This document shows positions 53,126 to 62,082 of a DNA stretch of 64,000 nt, one piece after another. Position 1 is the first letter of the stretch. Each line of letters begins with the position of its first letter. The notes under the pieces were generated by a model. That model was not told the origin of the DNA. It searched no databases and worked only from the letters and a program-made list of their open reading frames with translations. Source of the stretch: an uncultured Clostridia bacterium (GTDB lineage: Bacteria; Bacillota; Clostridia; Oscillospirales; Ruminococcaceae); contig CANQRG010000006.1 in the NCBI GenBank assembly GCA_947626165.1, forward strand, positions 88,242 through 152,241, in the 5' to 3' direction. The position numbers and the translations under genes are program-made.

Positions 53126-53313
53126 AACTTAAAATCTCCTTCTTTATCATTTAAAAATTTGGTAATCCTCTTGTTAAATCCATCGGATCCACAATAGGTG
53201 TGCATTGTAAGTGCAGTAACAGGAAATTCGGTCAAATTCTCAACCACTTTTTGATATTTGCACCCCCTAAATCCGTGTCGATTAATGATTTGCCCTAACT
53301 CTGTAATTGCCAT
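53122..53313 (-). CDS. Small ORF coupled to the TPR gene
   Basis: 63 codons (MAITELGQIINRHGFRGCKY...), overlapping the TPR start by ATGA. No recognised domain. There is no ribosome site; a promoter (TTGATT at 53349-53344, 17 bases, TATATA at 53326-53321) would start transcription within a few bases of the ATG, so it would be leaderless if real. It may be the remnant of a longer gene. Confidence 0.4.
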   Translation of the reverse strand: MAITELGQIINRHGFRGCKYQKVVENLTEFPVTALTMHTYCGSDGFNKRITKFLNDKEGDFKL

Positions 53314-53321
53314 TGTTATTT

Positions 53322-53385
53322 ATATAACATATTTTTGTAATAAAATCAAGTATTTTCTTAAATTTTCTATAAATTTGTCGTATTT
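53322..53385 (-). repeat. Direct repeat B (promoter-bearing), copy 1
   Basis: 64 bases closely matching 59043-59106. On the minus strand each copy holds a -35/-10 pair with a 17-base spacer, one before the TPR pair, the other before the SIR2 gene. Confidence 0.75.
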
Positions 53386-53522
53386 CGACTAATCTTTATC
53401 CAAACTATTCCCATTTATATGTTATTTGTTATTTATGAGCAACATATAGTAATATTTTCTTTAAAACCATTTGACAAAGGCAAATATGCTTAGTATAATG
53501 AAATAGCATTAAGCAAACACAA

Positions 53523-54110
53523 GTGAGGAGAAAACACAATCGCTGTTGGCAAAAAATACATTGTTCCCGCACTATACGGGAAATGACGCAAAAGTATCTT
53601 AGTATGCAAGTCGGCTTTCCTGAAAAGACAGCGGATATTCGTATGGTGCAGTATGAAACAGGCTCTCGCAAACCAAAGACAGATTTAGCGGCTGCATTGG
53701 CACAAGCGTTGGATGTTTCTCCGCAGGTGCTTACCGTACCGGACATAGATAGCTACATTGGGCTTGCACACACCCTGTTTACTCTTGAGGACAACTATGG
53801 TCTTACCGTCAGCGAAGCAGACGGCGAGGTCTGTTTAAAAGTCGGCGCCGACAAGGGCAAGGACGCATCCGAACTGCTGCAAATGCTTACCGCTTGGAGA
53901 ACACAGGCGGACAAACTCGCATCAGGTGAGATTAGTAAAGAGGATTACGACAACTGGCGCTATCATTATGCGAAGTACGACGATACCGAAATTTGGGCAA
54001 GCATCCCATCGCAAGAACTCAGCGATACTTTGGTTGAGGCGCTCCGGGACAAGTTGGAAACAGACGAACAAGGAGGAAAAGAAAATGCCTGTTGTTCCCC
54101 TTTATCTTGA
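53523..54110 (+). pseudogene. XRE-family regulator with broken N-terminus
   Basis: The readable part (from MTQKYLSMQVGF at about 53586) is the second half of an HTH_3 domain (RMVQYETGSRKPKTDLAAALAQAL) plus a long C-terminal region with an acidic end. The first helices lie in another frame (GKKYIVPALYGK, from about 53543, after GAGGAG). Adding one A to the GGGAAATGACG site would join them (LYGK-MTQKYL). So this is either a one-base frameshift pseudogene or a sequence error. It overlaps the next gene by 26 bases. Confidence 0.65.
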
Positions 54111-54699
54111 TATTGACGAACAAACATATGCAGGTGTCAAAACCGGTGTTTTAGAGTTATATGGCTTAGCTAAAAACATAGATAACAAGAGAATTGCAAA
54201 GCATATTCCCGCAGTTACAGATGATACTAAAGAGTGTGCATCCAACGCAATTGATTTTATTAGATTACATAGATCACACCATAAGGGATCAATCATATTC
54301 GGTGGCGCAATTATTATAGGAGGTGCAGTAATTGGTACAATCGGGTATGTATCACATCGAAAACAGAGAAAGCTTGATAAGCAATTCGGCACAGCTTTAC
54401 AAAAATATTTAGATTCTGCTCGAAGCGGGTCTTTAAACATTGATATTTTGGATAATCTTATATTTTCTATTGAAACCATGGAAAAAGAAAATCCAAAAAA
54501 GACAATTAATCTCAACATATCAGCAGATCAATTTATCGAATTAATAAATTTTGTATTTGATTACACTATGCATTTAGCGAAAGCCAAAAATATCAGCACA
54601 AGTTCTATAAAACGTCCTAAATCTTCCAATAAGAAAACTTCGGTTGATTTGAAATACTATTTAAATTTGCAAAAACAAATCTTTGAGCAGGTGGCATAA
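54085..54699 (+). CDS. Hypothetical single-pass membrane protein
   Basis: 204 residues from ATG 54085, which follows AAGGAGG by about ten bases. The N-terminal part (MPVVPLYLDIDEQTYAG, IAKHIPAV) precedes one Gly-rich membrane helix (IIFGGAIIIGGAVIGTIGYV, about 72-91) and a basic helical C-terminus. No family recognised. It overlaps the XRE gene and is probably co-transcribed with it, as in regulator-effector pairs. Confidence 0.65.
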   Translation: MPVVPLYLDIDEQTYAGVKTGVLELYGLAKNIDNKRIAKHIPAVTDDTKECASNAIDFIRLHRSHHKGSIIFGGAIIIGGAVIGTIGYVSHRKQRKLDKQFGTALQKYLDSARSGSLNIDILDNLIFSIETMEKENPKKTINLNISADQFIELINFVFDYTMHLAKAKNISTSSIKRPKSSNKKTSVDLKYYLNLQKQIFEQVA

Positions 54700-54709
54700 A
54701 ATGACAAGA

Positions 54710-54746
54710 AAAGCCTTTAGCCGTGTTAACCACAGCTAAGGGCTTT
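54710..54746 (+). terminator. Intrinsic terminator after the membrane protein gene
   Basis: AAAGCC-TTTAGCCGTG pairs with CACAGCTAAG-GGCTTT around TTAAC, with one mismatch. Confidence 0.8.
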
Positions 54747-54826
54747 ATAGTATGGATTTTCAGCGGACAGCCATCAAAAAATTATTCTGATAACCTGTAA
54801 ACCACCCGACAGCAAGAATGTGTGAA

Positions 54827-57424
54827 TTATTCATTAACTATATCAATCGAACTTGATTCTCCAGCATCTTTATTTTGTTTATTTAATAATACATTCTGAA
54901 TTAATTCTCGCCGTTCTGCTGTTAGTTTTTTATATTTTAAGAGTAATTTATTATATCTTTCTACTAAATATTTGGGTCCGTTAAATGTGAAAATTATATT
55001 TTCAAAATCGCTTTCAGTCAAATTAGTAAGCATGTCATTGTAATTTATATATTTATCATATATACGAAGATAAAATATATTTCCATATCTACGATAAAAC
55101 TTACGATAGAATCCATGTCTAAAATAACGATTCCTTTCATTTTCTGATAAATTATTGTATTCCTTTGTATCAATTACAGAATCCAATTGCAGAGTTTGAT
55201 CTATAAAATCCATAACTATTCTAAATTTCACATCATATTCATATGCTTTAATTATCTTATTAATAAACTTATCTTTGCTAACTATAACATTATAAATAAT
55301 CTGTTGATTATGGATAAATCTATAGTACTTAACAATATTATCTCTATTATCCACTAAATAATCCACATATCTACATCTATATACATTATCATCAATTACT
55401 TGCATTCCCAATGTTAAAATATTAAGAGCGTTAAATTTATGTTGTTTCGTTTTAGTATCCAAATCCATTCTACTAAAAACATACTCTACTAACTCTTGAT
55501 ATCTAAATTCATCCTTTTGTTTCATCATGGCAAAAGTTAATTCAAAAACTTCAGAATCAACATCAAATTGCGCTAATGAATTATATACATCGTCTACTTC
55601 CCTTATTCTATAAAAAATGTATTGAGAATAAAAATATTCAAAAAATGATCTATGGAAAAATTTAAATCGGTCTTCACCTGACGCCGGAACAAATAATTCT
55701 GTTCTATCCGAACAAAAAGTAAGGAAATCTTCAGCAGCACGCTCTGCTTTTACTTCCGAAGTATATCTTCCTCCATAAATTTTACATAGCATATCAACAA
55801 TATCACTTTTCCCGATTTCACTATTATTAGGAAAACACATTTTAGCAAGCTCTATAAATGTATTATCTTTCATCATGCATGAAATTAAATCCCAATCAAA
55901 TTTTGCTTTCGACTTATCCTTTTCTCTTCTATATGCTATATAATCAAAACATTTTTGGTATAGCTCTATTTTATTTTCTGGTAGTTCTCGTTCGGCTTTG
56001 TATATATTGATAAGTAAAGATAAAACTAAAAAACTATTTAAAATCCTTTATCCACCAAAATGTTTGATTGCTCCAGAAATGTCTCCTTATCCGCAGAATC
56101 AAATCTTCCAAGTTTTATTATATTATCCACATAGGCTTCTATTTGTATTTTATCCAACGGCAAAATATCAAAGACCTCCACATCCGTTTCCGGAATAAAT
56201 CCCCTATTTCTAGATGTTATACATACCCTATTATTAGGATTTTGGTTTTTAAAATAGGAAATGATTTTTTATGTAAACCTTCTCTCTTTCCCTTCTCAAC
56301 TTCGTCTAATGCATCAAATAGAATTAAACATCTACCCATTTTAATATAATATTCTATCATATCAATAGAAATATATTTTTCATCCATTAATGTTTCTTTA
56401 ACCATACTTTTCTGTAAAAATTTCACAACCAAAAGAGGTTGTTCACCCTCAACAAAAAAAGATTTCAAGTCACCGTAAATAACTAAGTATTCGGAACAAT
56501 TTAATATATTCATATCGCAAAAATCATTTATAATTTTTTTAAAAATAATGATTTGCCATATCCAGCACCACCTGTAACATATGCTATGCGATTATGGTCA
56601 AAAATATATTTCCAATCATCAAACACCCCTTCTCGTTCACAGTTGATGCTGTTACTAGCATTTATAAAGTCTCGTCTTATCTTCATATGGTCGCTAATTT
56701 CCCGTTTATGTGAAATCTCCCTCAAAAATGGAGGTACATAGAATGTCGAAAAAGAAAATGTATCTAAAAGATATACATGCGCGCAAGAATGATTAGTTTT
56801 AAGAATCTTGTGATATTCTTTTACATATTCTTCATATTTGGGCTCTAATGGAACATACTCACATTTCATTGTTTTTTTTATAGCATCAACTGTGTCATCC
56901 AGTCTTAATAATATATTTTCCTGAATGAGGTCTATTCTTCTATTTATGAGGTAAACATCCATTTTATCGTCTTCTTTTAAAAACGAAACAATATAGTTTG
57001 TCGAAAGCTGGAAAAACGCCTCAAAAAACTGACATACAAGAGTTTTCGAAGGTACAGTTAATGTTTCTTTATAGTATTCTGCAAATAAGTAGTTAGATAA
57101 AAAAGAGATTACATCTTTTTCTACAATTATATCTGTATTCTTCTTTAAGTTAATTATATTTTCCTCGCAGTTTCCAGTTATTTTATAGATAATATAATTT
57201 TCTATGGTATCTTTAAAAAACGGAGTCTTTAAGAAAGAATTAAACTCCCCAGATGTATAAAGAACTTCAAATTTATCATCAATATTTTCTTTAAGCAATC
57301 CATTTATATTCTCTATGGAAAATTTATCTTCTTTGCAAATAAATTTTCCAAGACAAATCTTACAGACATCATAAACAACAGACGCCAATAGGCTACATCC
57401 AACACCTGAAATCACTGAATTCAT
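54827..57424 (-). pseudogene. NACHT-type STAND NTPase, three frameshifts
   Basis: Signal-transducing NTPase of the NACHT class, many of which are anti-phage sensors. Segment 57424-56528 holds an N-terminal helical domain and Walker A (GGAGYGKSLFLKKL). Segment 56513-56217 holds Walker B (CLILFDALDEV). A third frame (about 56222-56040) holds sensor 1 (VCITSRNRGFIPET). The segment 55876-54827 is the C-terminal part with FKFFHRSFFEYFYSQY, the NACHT winged-helix signature. Adding one base in the A7 run near 56535, the A6 run near 56264 and the T4 run near 56037 gives one frame of about 866 codons. GGAGG precedes ATG 57424. Decay or consensus errors are both possible. Confidence 0.8.
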
Positions 57425-57460
57425 TTCCTTTTTCCTCCATATTTTTAATAAAATTATAAA

Positions 57461-57793
57461 TCAGTATTGTTTATAAAAACTTCTTATTACAGAAACCTCA
57501 ATATAACGTTCAAATCTGTTTAGAAAAAAACTCTGCTCTTGTTGATTATCTAATTTGTCGGTTAAGTATTCTTTTTCAATCCGTGCTACAATTTTATACG
57601 GCCCACGAATAATTCCTATATACTCTCCAATGTTAACACCTCGATAATACACACCATCATAAAAATATGAAAGCATATTAGTATTTTGATGCATTAAAAT
57701 AGTGATTTTTAGACCATCAATAGATAAGACATTGCCGACAACATAATTATTTATTAATTTGTTTTTGCTCATATTGTTCATCGTCATCACCAT
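57461..57793 (-). pseudogene. N-terminal HAS-barrel fragment of a HerA-type ATPase
   Basis: 110 codons with NNYVVGNVLSIDGLKITILM, YFYDGVYYRGVNIGEYIGII and YKIVARIEKEYL (given in part). These match the beta-barrel (HAS) domain at the start of HerA/FtsK-like ATPases. The P-loop ATPase that should follow is absent: the ORF stops at 57461 and the NACHT gene starts 37 bases later. Being next to a SIR2 gene suggests the remains of a Sir2-HerA defence pair. A small intact barrel protein is the alternative. Confidence 0.55.
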
Positions 57794-57832
57794 TTAATAA
57801 CTTGTTGAAATATGTGAAATTGCCATTAATTT

Positions 57833-58876
57833 TTACATTATCTCATATTTAGGTGGATAATAAAATATTTTTTTGCTTTGCCAAATTCATCTTCGAACTT
57901 TTTACGATCTTGTTCATCATAACAAATGATAATAATTTCTAATGTTGATTACTCATAGAACGTTAAAAATTTCTTCAATGTGTTCATCAGCAAAAGAAAA
58001 GCCAAAAATAATAAGTACAGTATTGGGCTTTTCTAATTCATAGCTAAAGTTGCGTATTAATTGGTAATAATGCTGTTCAAATACTGTTTTGTGAAATTTC
58101 CGTTTGTTCGGATTGATAATTGCAAGTCCTTTGTAATATTCATAGAAATCATTTATTTCGGTTTCAATTGAAGAAGTTAATTTTGATAACGCATCATTAA
58201 AAGAACTTAAATCATTTTTATTTTTTGATTTCTGATACTAACTGTGTCACAAAATCAATATTTTTTAATATGGGAATATCTTTAAAATTTTTTAATTTAT
58301 TCTCGTATGAAACTCTAATTTGGTTTTCACTTTTTGACCAATTTACTGAGCCGTGCATCTTTAAAAGATTTATAGTCGATACTTCTTTTTTGTAATTATT
58401 ATAGTATCCCATTTCAGATACACTCAAGTTATAACTTTGTGGACTTAATGTTCTATTTATAAACCTCGACTTCTGTCGTTAAAATAACAATTACTACGTT
58501 TTTTTAATATTTTTTCAAAAGTATACTCGAAAAGCAAATCGTAATTTGTGGTGAAAATATTAGCTCTTTTAGGATTTTCATTACCACTTGTATATAATAT
58601 AAAGAGAAGTATGTTAATGAAAGTTTCATAGTTATCTCTAACATCTTTATCAACATTTTCGTAAATGAATTCTTTCATTGGTTTTATCCAATCAGTAAAG
58701 TAGTAATAGTATATAGCCTTTTTGTTTATTTCAGATATTTGAGACGAGGATAACAATTCTTCTAATGTAGGTTTGTCATCGCCCAAGTTTAGTGTTTTAT
58801 AAAAAGGAACACTTGCACCAGAACCAATTAGAAAATTAATATTTTTACCACTTAACCTTTCTTGAATTTTACTCAT
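57833..58876 (-). pseudogene. SIR2-like gene with several frameshifts
   Basis: SIR2-type NAD-binding domain protein. Start at ATG 58876 (MSKIQERLSG), eight bases after AAGGAG. NINFLIGSGASVPFYK near 12 is the sirtuin GxGxS motif, then ANIFTTNYDLLFEYTFEK near 105 with the T-N-D triad. After a shift near 58458 comes NLLKMHGSVNW (the catalytic His region), and after another near 58217 comes NTVLIIFGFSFADEHIEE, the last Rossmann motif. One or two more shifts lie at about 57960 and 57880. Restoring one base in each short homopolymer gives about 349 codons. Active homologues cleave NAD+ upon phage infection. Confidence 0.8.
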
Positions 58877-58894
58877 CTTGTCACTCCTTAACAT

Positions 58895-59255
58895 ACTTTA
58901 TTGTAGTAAAATCCGTATTGACGCCTAATTAATAAGTGCAAATCCTTTTTTATTAATTACTTTTAAAGAAATTAAATAGTCCTTATCTTTAATAATCTGT
59001 TTCAAATGCACACATATACTGTCTCTTTAATAATTATTGCCAATATAACATATTTTTAAAATAAAATTAAGTATTTTCTTAAATTTTCTATAAATTTGTC
59101 GTATTTTAACCTCTTGAGTTGCCAATAATCATAAGATATCTCACAAATTATAACTTAATTATTTAATTTAGGTCTTAAAGGCAAAAGCACATAGCAAGCG
59201 AATCTGAATATCCAAATTCGCTAACGAAATTAATCCGTATTTTAAGGAAATTAGG
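58895..59255. other. Intergenic AT-rich stretch upstream of the SIR2 gene
   Basis: Apart from direct repeat B (59043-59106) with its promoter-like TTAATT-N17-TATATT on the minus strand, I see no ORF, structured RNA or other repeat here. Confidence 0.6.
59043..59106 (-). repeat. Direct repeat B, copy 2
   Basis: Counterpart of 53322-53385. The minus-strand TTAATT-N17-TATATT may drive the SIR2 gene. Confidence 0.75.
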
Positions 59256-59560
59256 TCAGCGTTCCTGCTCCATTGCACGCTCACGCCTACGTAGCTTTTG
59301 AAAGGCGAAATCTATAATTTTTTCCTTTCGCTCTGTAAGCATTGTCTTGTAAAATGCCTTTTGCAGTTCGGTAATATACAGGGTATCATCGATAATAGCA
59401 TAAATCTTTTTCAAGTCAATCTTTGGAGCAATTCGCTTTAATGCTCTATTGCAGTCAGGATATTTAAGGATGATAAGAAAGTATGGTAGTTGATTTTTTT
59501 ACCGTCTATCTTGATTCCTGACAGTGGGATTTGAAAAAGGATAGATGATACTTAGTTATA
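59256..59560 (-). pseudogene. C-terminal remnant of a HipA/CtkA-like protein
   Basis: The minus strand translates to ILFQIPLSGIKIDGKKINY, then after a one-base shift near 59468 to YPDCNRALKRIAPKIDLKKI, YAIIDDTLYITELQKAFYK, TMLTERKEKIIDFAFQKL and a stop at 59256. The pattern (RIAPKID, ELQKAFYKTML, ERKEKI) recalls the end of HipA-family kinases found in Clostridia. There is no start codon or catalytic core, so it is a broken end piece. The family call is from memory of motifs. Confidence 0.45.
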
Positions 59561-59723
59561 TTCTTTTGATCTATACCTTTCATCAAGATAAGATGATTGA
59601 TAATATTTCAACTTTGTTATTTATGCTGAAGCAAAATATGATTCGGCGATAGAGATTGGAATAATGCTTTTAAAAAGGAAAGACCAATAATAATTATATA
59701 TAAGAATAATTTAGAAAACATTA

Positions 59724-59823
59724 TTTTTATTCTCATAATTTAATTACGAATACCGGCAGTCCGAATATTATTTAGTCTTACTGCACTGATCTTAAGGTAA
59801 TAATAAACAAAAAAGAGCTATCT
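59724..59823 (+). repeat. Direct repeat A, right copy
   Basis: Matches 51207-51304 with a few differences. Confidence 0.85.
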
Positions 59824-59851
59824 AACTTCTTTAACAGAAATCAGATAGCTC
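59808..59851 (-). terminator. Terminator after the TIR-like gene
   Basis: On the minus strand GAGCTATCT (from 59851) pairs with AGATAGCTC (to 59815), followed by T6. It belongs to the same repeat family as the terminator at 51292-51331. Confidence 0.85.
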
Positions 59852-59877
59852 TTTTATAATGAATAATTAAAATGTTG

Positions 59878-60969
59878 TCAAAGTGTTGCCATTTCATCCA
59901 AAGAAAAATCGCCTATGATAAATCGACTTCTCTCAATTATTTTTTCAATTGAACCCTCCATTTGCTCAGTCATATCAAGATAAGTCGAAAGATCCTGATC
60001 CAAAAAATGAATTGCTTGATTCATACTTCTTTCTATTCCTAAATTATTAAGAGATGTTTTTTTCATCTCTAAGATGGACTTATTGGAATCAGTTATGGAA
60101 TTCATCATTCCGTACAAAGCTTTTGCATATTCTTTTATCGATTCCCTATTTTCTGGTTTAGAGGAATAGTTATTCTCTAATAGACCTAATGTGTTTTTCT
60201 CAACTTTAGTCCATAAACTCTGAATTGATTTAGTATGTGCCTTTAATTGCATACTAAATGTTGAAATATATTCAGCAACTTTTTTTGATTGTTTGCGAAC
60301 AAAAGCCGCTGTGCTATTACCTCCATTTTTTTGTACTCTTTCAATTTCTTTTGTACACTCATTTATACCTGAATTCATAGTTTCCATATCATAAGAAATA
60401 GCGTTAAGATTGTCAGTCATTTTATTTGTGTCTTCTTCAATGTCGGCCAAGAAATCTAAGAAGCCTTTCTCTCCTTCAGAAATATCAAGTGAATAATCAT
60501 TTGATTTAAATAGATTTTGAGGTTGAATTTGGTTTTGATCAAGAAAATCACTTACAGGATTATTGAAAACAATACTCCCATCTATGGCTCCATGTAGGTT
60601 TTTATCCAAATATTCGATGAGTTCATAGAATTTCTTAAAGTGTGTAGAATAGTCCTTAGTTCGATACAGTTTCAAGTCAAAAGGCAAGGTACTAAGATTA
60701 TCTTTCGTTATTATAATTGTTTTTTTATTGAAAGTATGTGCGATTCCTAATTCATACATTACATTTGGATTTAAGTATGTAAGGTCAGCCAAAACAATTT
60801 CCGCACTATAAATCGATGAAATAATATCAGCCAAAATATTTTGCTGATTATCCTCATCCCCTGCGTGCGAAAATTCGAAATCATCATAAAAATGCTCTTT
60901 TAGCATTTCATATGCCTCAAAGAATTCATCTTTAAATGGCATTAGAACAAAAACCTTCGGTTTTTCCAT
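59878..60969 (-). CDS. TIR/nucleoside-deoxyribosyltransferase-like protein with helical C-terminus
   Basis: 363 residues from ATG 60969 (MEKPKVFVLM), which follows GGAGGGAAG by seven bases. The N-terminal Rossmann-like domain (1-115) shows KVFVLMPFKDEFFEAYE, SAEIVLADLTYLNPNVMYELGIAHTF (in part) and KKTIIITKD. This is the pattern of the nucleoside 2-deoxyribosyltransferase/TIR superfamily, with the conserved Glu in NVMYELG. Such domains often cleave N-glycosidic bonds such as that of NAD+. The rest (about 170-345) is a long helical, coiled-coil region ending in a conserved acidic tail. A sensor or multimerisation role is likely. Confidence 0.7.
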   Translation of the reverse strand: MEKPKVFVLMPFKDEFFEAYEMLKEHFYDDFEFSHAGDEDNQQNILADIISSIYSAEIVLADLTYLNPNVMYELGIAHTFNKKTIIITKDNLSTLPFDLKLYRTKDYSTHFKKFYELIEYLDKNLHGAIDGSIVFNNPVSDFLDQNQIQPQNLFKSNDYSLDISEGEKGFLDFLADIEEDTNKMTDNLNAISYDMETMNSGINECTKEIERVQKNGGNSTAAFVRKQSKKVAEYISTFSMQLKAHTKSIQSLWTKVEKNTLGLLENNYSSKPENRESIKEYAKALYGMMNSITDSNKSILEMKKTSLNNLGIERSMNQAIHFLDQDLSTYLDMTEQMEGSIEKIIERSRFIIGDFSLDEMATL

Positions 60970-61086
60970 AATCTTCCCTCCATGCATTTAAAGTATTAAA
61001 TAATTTTGTCTTGTTTTGCCACTACCAGCAAGAATATTATAAGCGATTTTGCTTAAAAAAGCAAAAGGTTCGCCCAATTCGTCAAC

Positions 61087-61848
61087 TTAAATATGTATCT
61101 GAAACTCCCCAAAATTAAATACGCCGTTACCCTGTTTCAACTTACCCTGCCGATACAAAGACTGAAAGGCATCTGAAACTTCTTCAACCAGCGAAGCAGG
61201 AATATCCAACTGATGATGCGCCGGAAATATTTTTCGTGGAGCCAACGCTTTCACCTTTTCCAAAGAGCGCATAAACGCAAGCGGGTCGGTAGACGGATAA
61301 AAGGCGTCCAAACACCCTTGATAAATCAAATTCCCAGAATATAACCACCCTCTGTCCTGCTCATAGAAACAGCAGTGTCCGGGCGAATGTCCGGGCGTAT
61401 GTAAAACTTCAATCTGACGTCCGCCAATATCAATAATATTTTTATCAGTCAAAACCATTGTTGGCACACCTTGAAATAACTCATAATTGTTTATATCAAA
61501 GTCGTCAGGTAAAGCACAGTGGTCAACAACCATTTCTTTCACAGTTTCTAACGGCAAAGGAAACTTGCAATTTAACCAATCCATTTCTGCACTATGGACA
61601 TAAAAATCCGAAAAATATTTATGTCCTCCGATATGATCCCAATGAATGTGTGTTGCAACTGCAGTAACAGGTTTATCAGTTAAATTTATAACTTCATCAT
61701 ATATGTTTGAAATACCAACTCCAGTATCAATCAGCAAACTTCTCTCATTTCCATTTAACAAGTAGCAATGTGTTTCTTCCAGGTGATGGTATTCACTGAT
61801 AACATAAGTATTTGCGTCTATTTTATCTATTGTAAACCAGTCATTCAT
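61087..61848 (-). CDS. Metallo-beta-lactamase-fold hydrolase
   Basis: About 253 residues. The MBL fold is shown by NTYVISEYHHLEETHCYLL, LIDTGVGIS, the metal motif ATHIHWDHIGGH near 70-81, HTPGHSPGHCCFY near 150 and FPAHHQLDIP near 222. All metal ligands are present. The substrate is unknown; glyoxalase II-like and lactonase-like members look similar. I use ATG 61848 (MNDWFTID), eight bases after GAGGGG; the ATG two codons earlier is too close to it. It looks like a housekeeping-type gene inside the accessory block. Confidence 0.88.
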   Translation of the reverse strand: MNDWFTIDKIDANTYVISEYHHLEETHCYLLNGNERSLLIDTGVGISNIYDEVINLTDKPVTAVATHIHWDHIGGHKYFSDFYVHSAEMDWLNCKFPLPLETVKEMVVDHCALPDDFDINNYELFQGVPTMVLTDKNIIDIGGRQIEVLHTPGHSPGHCCFYEQDRGWLYSGNLIYQGCLDAFYPSTDPLAFMRSLEKVKALAPRKIFPAHHQLDIPASLVEEVSDAFQSLYRQGKLKQGNGVFNFGEFQIHI

Positions 61849-62082
61849 GGTCATTCCCCTCGACCGATATTAAACAATTCTGATTAGGAATTATTCTCTG
61901 TCGTGTTTGTGGTTCTTTTGATTATTTGATATTTCCATATTATACAGCCTATCTTAGCTGTTGTTATCATTTTGTTATCGGGATTGATAACACTTGCCCT
62001 GCAACTGCGGATAATATCAATTACTCTGACTCAAATTATAAACGATTTTATTCCGTTCGGCAATGAATTTTTCCTCAAAATA

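Noticed and set aside
51207..59823. Direct repeat A as ends of an insertion sequence
   Set aside because: No transposase, no terminal inverted repeats and no short target duplication seen.
61855..62082. Small dyad GTTATC-N6-GATAAC (61974-61991)
   Set aside because: Too short and without a nearby promoter match to call an operator; nothing else is visible in this gap.
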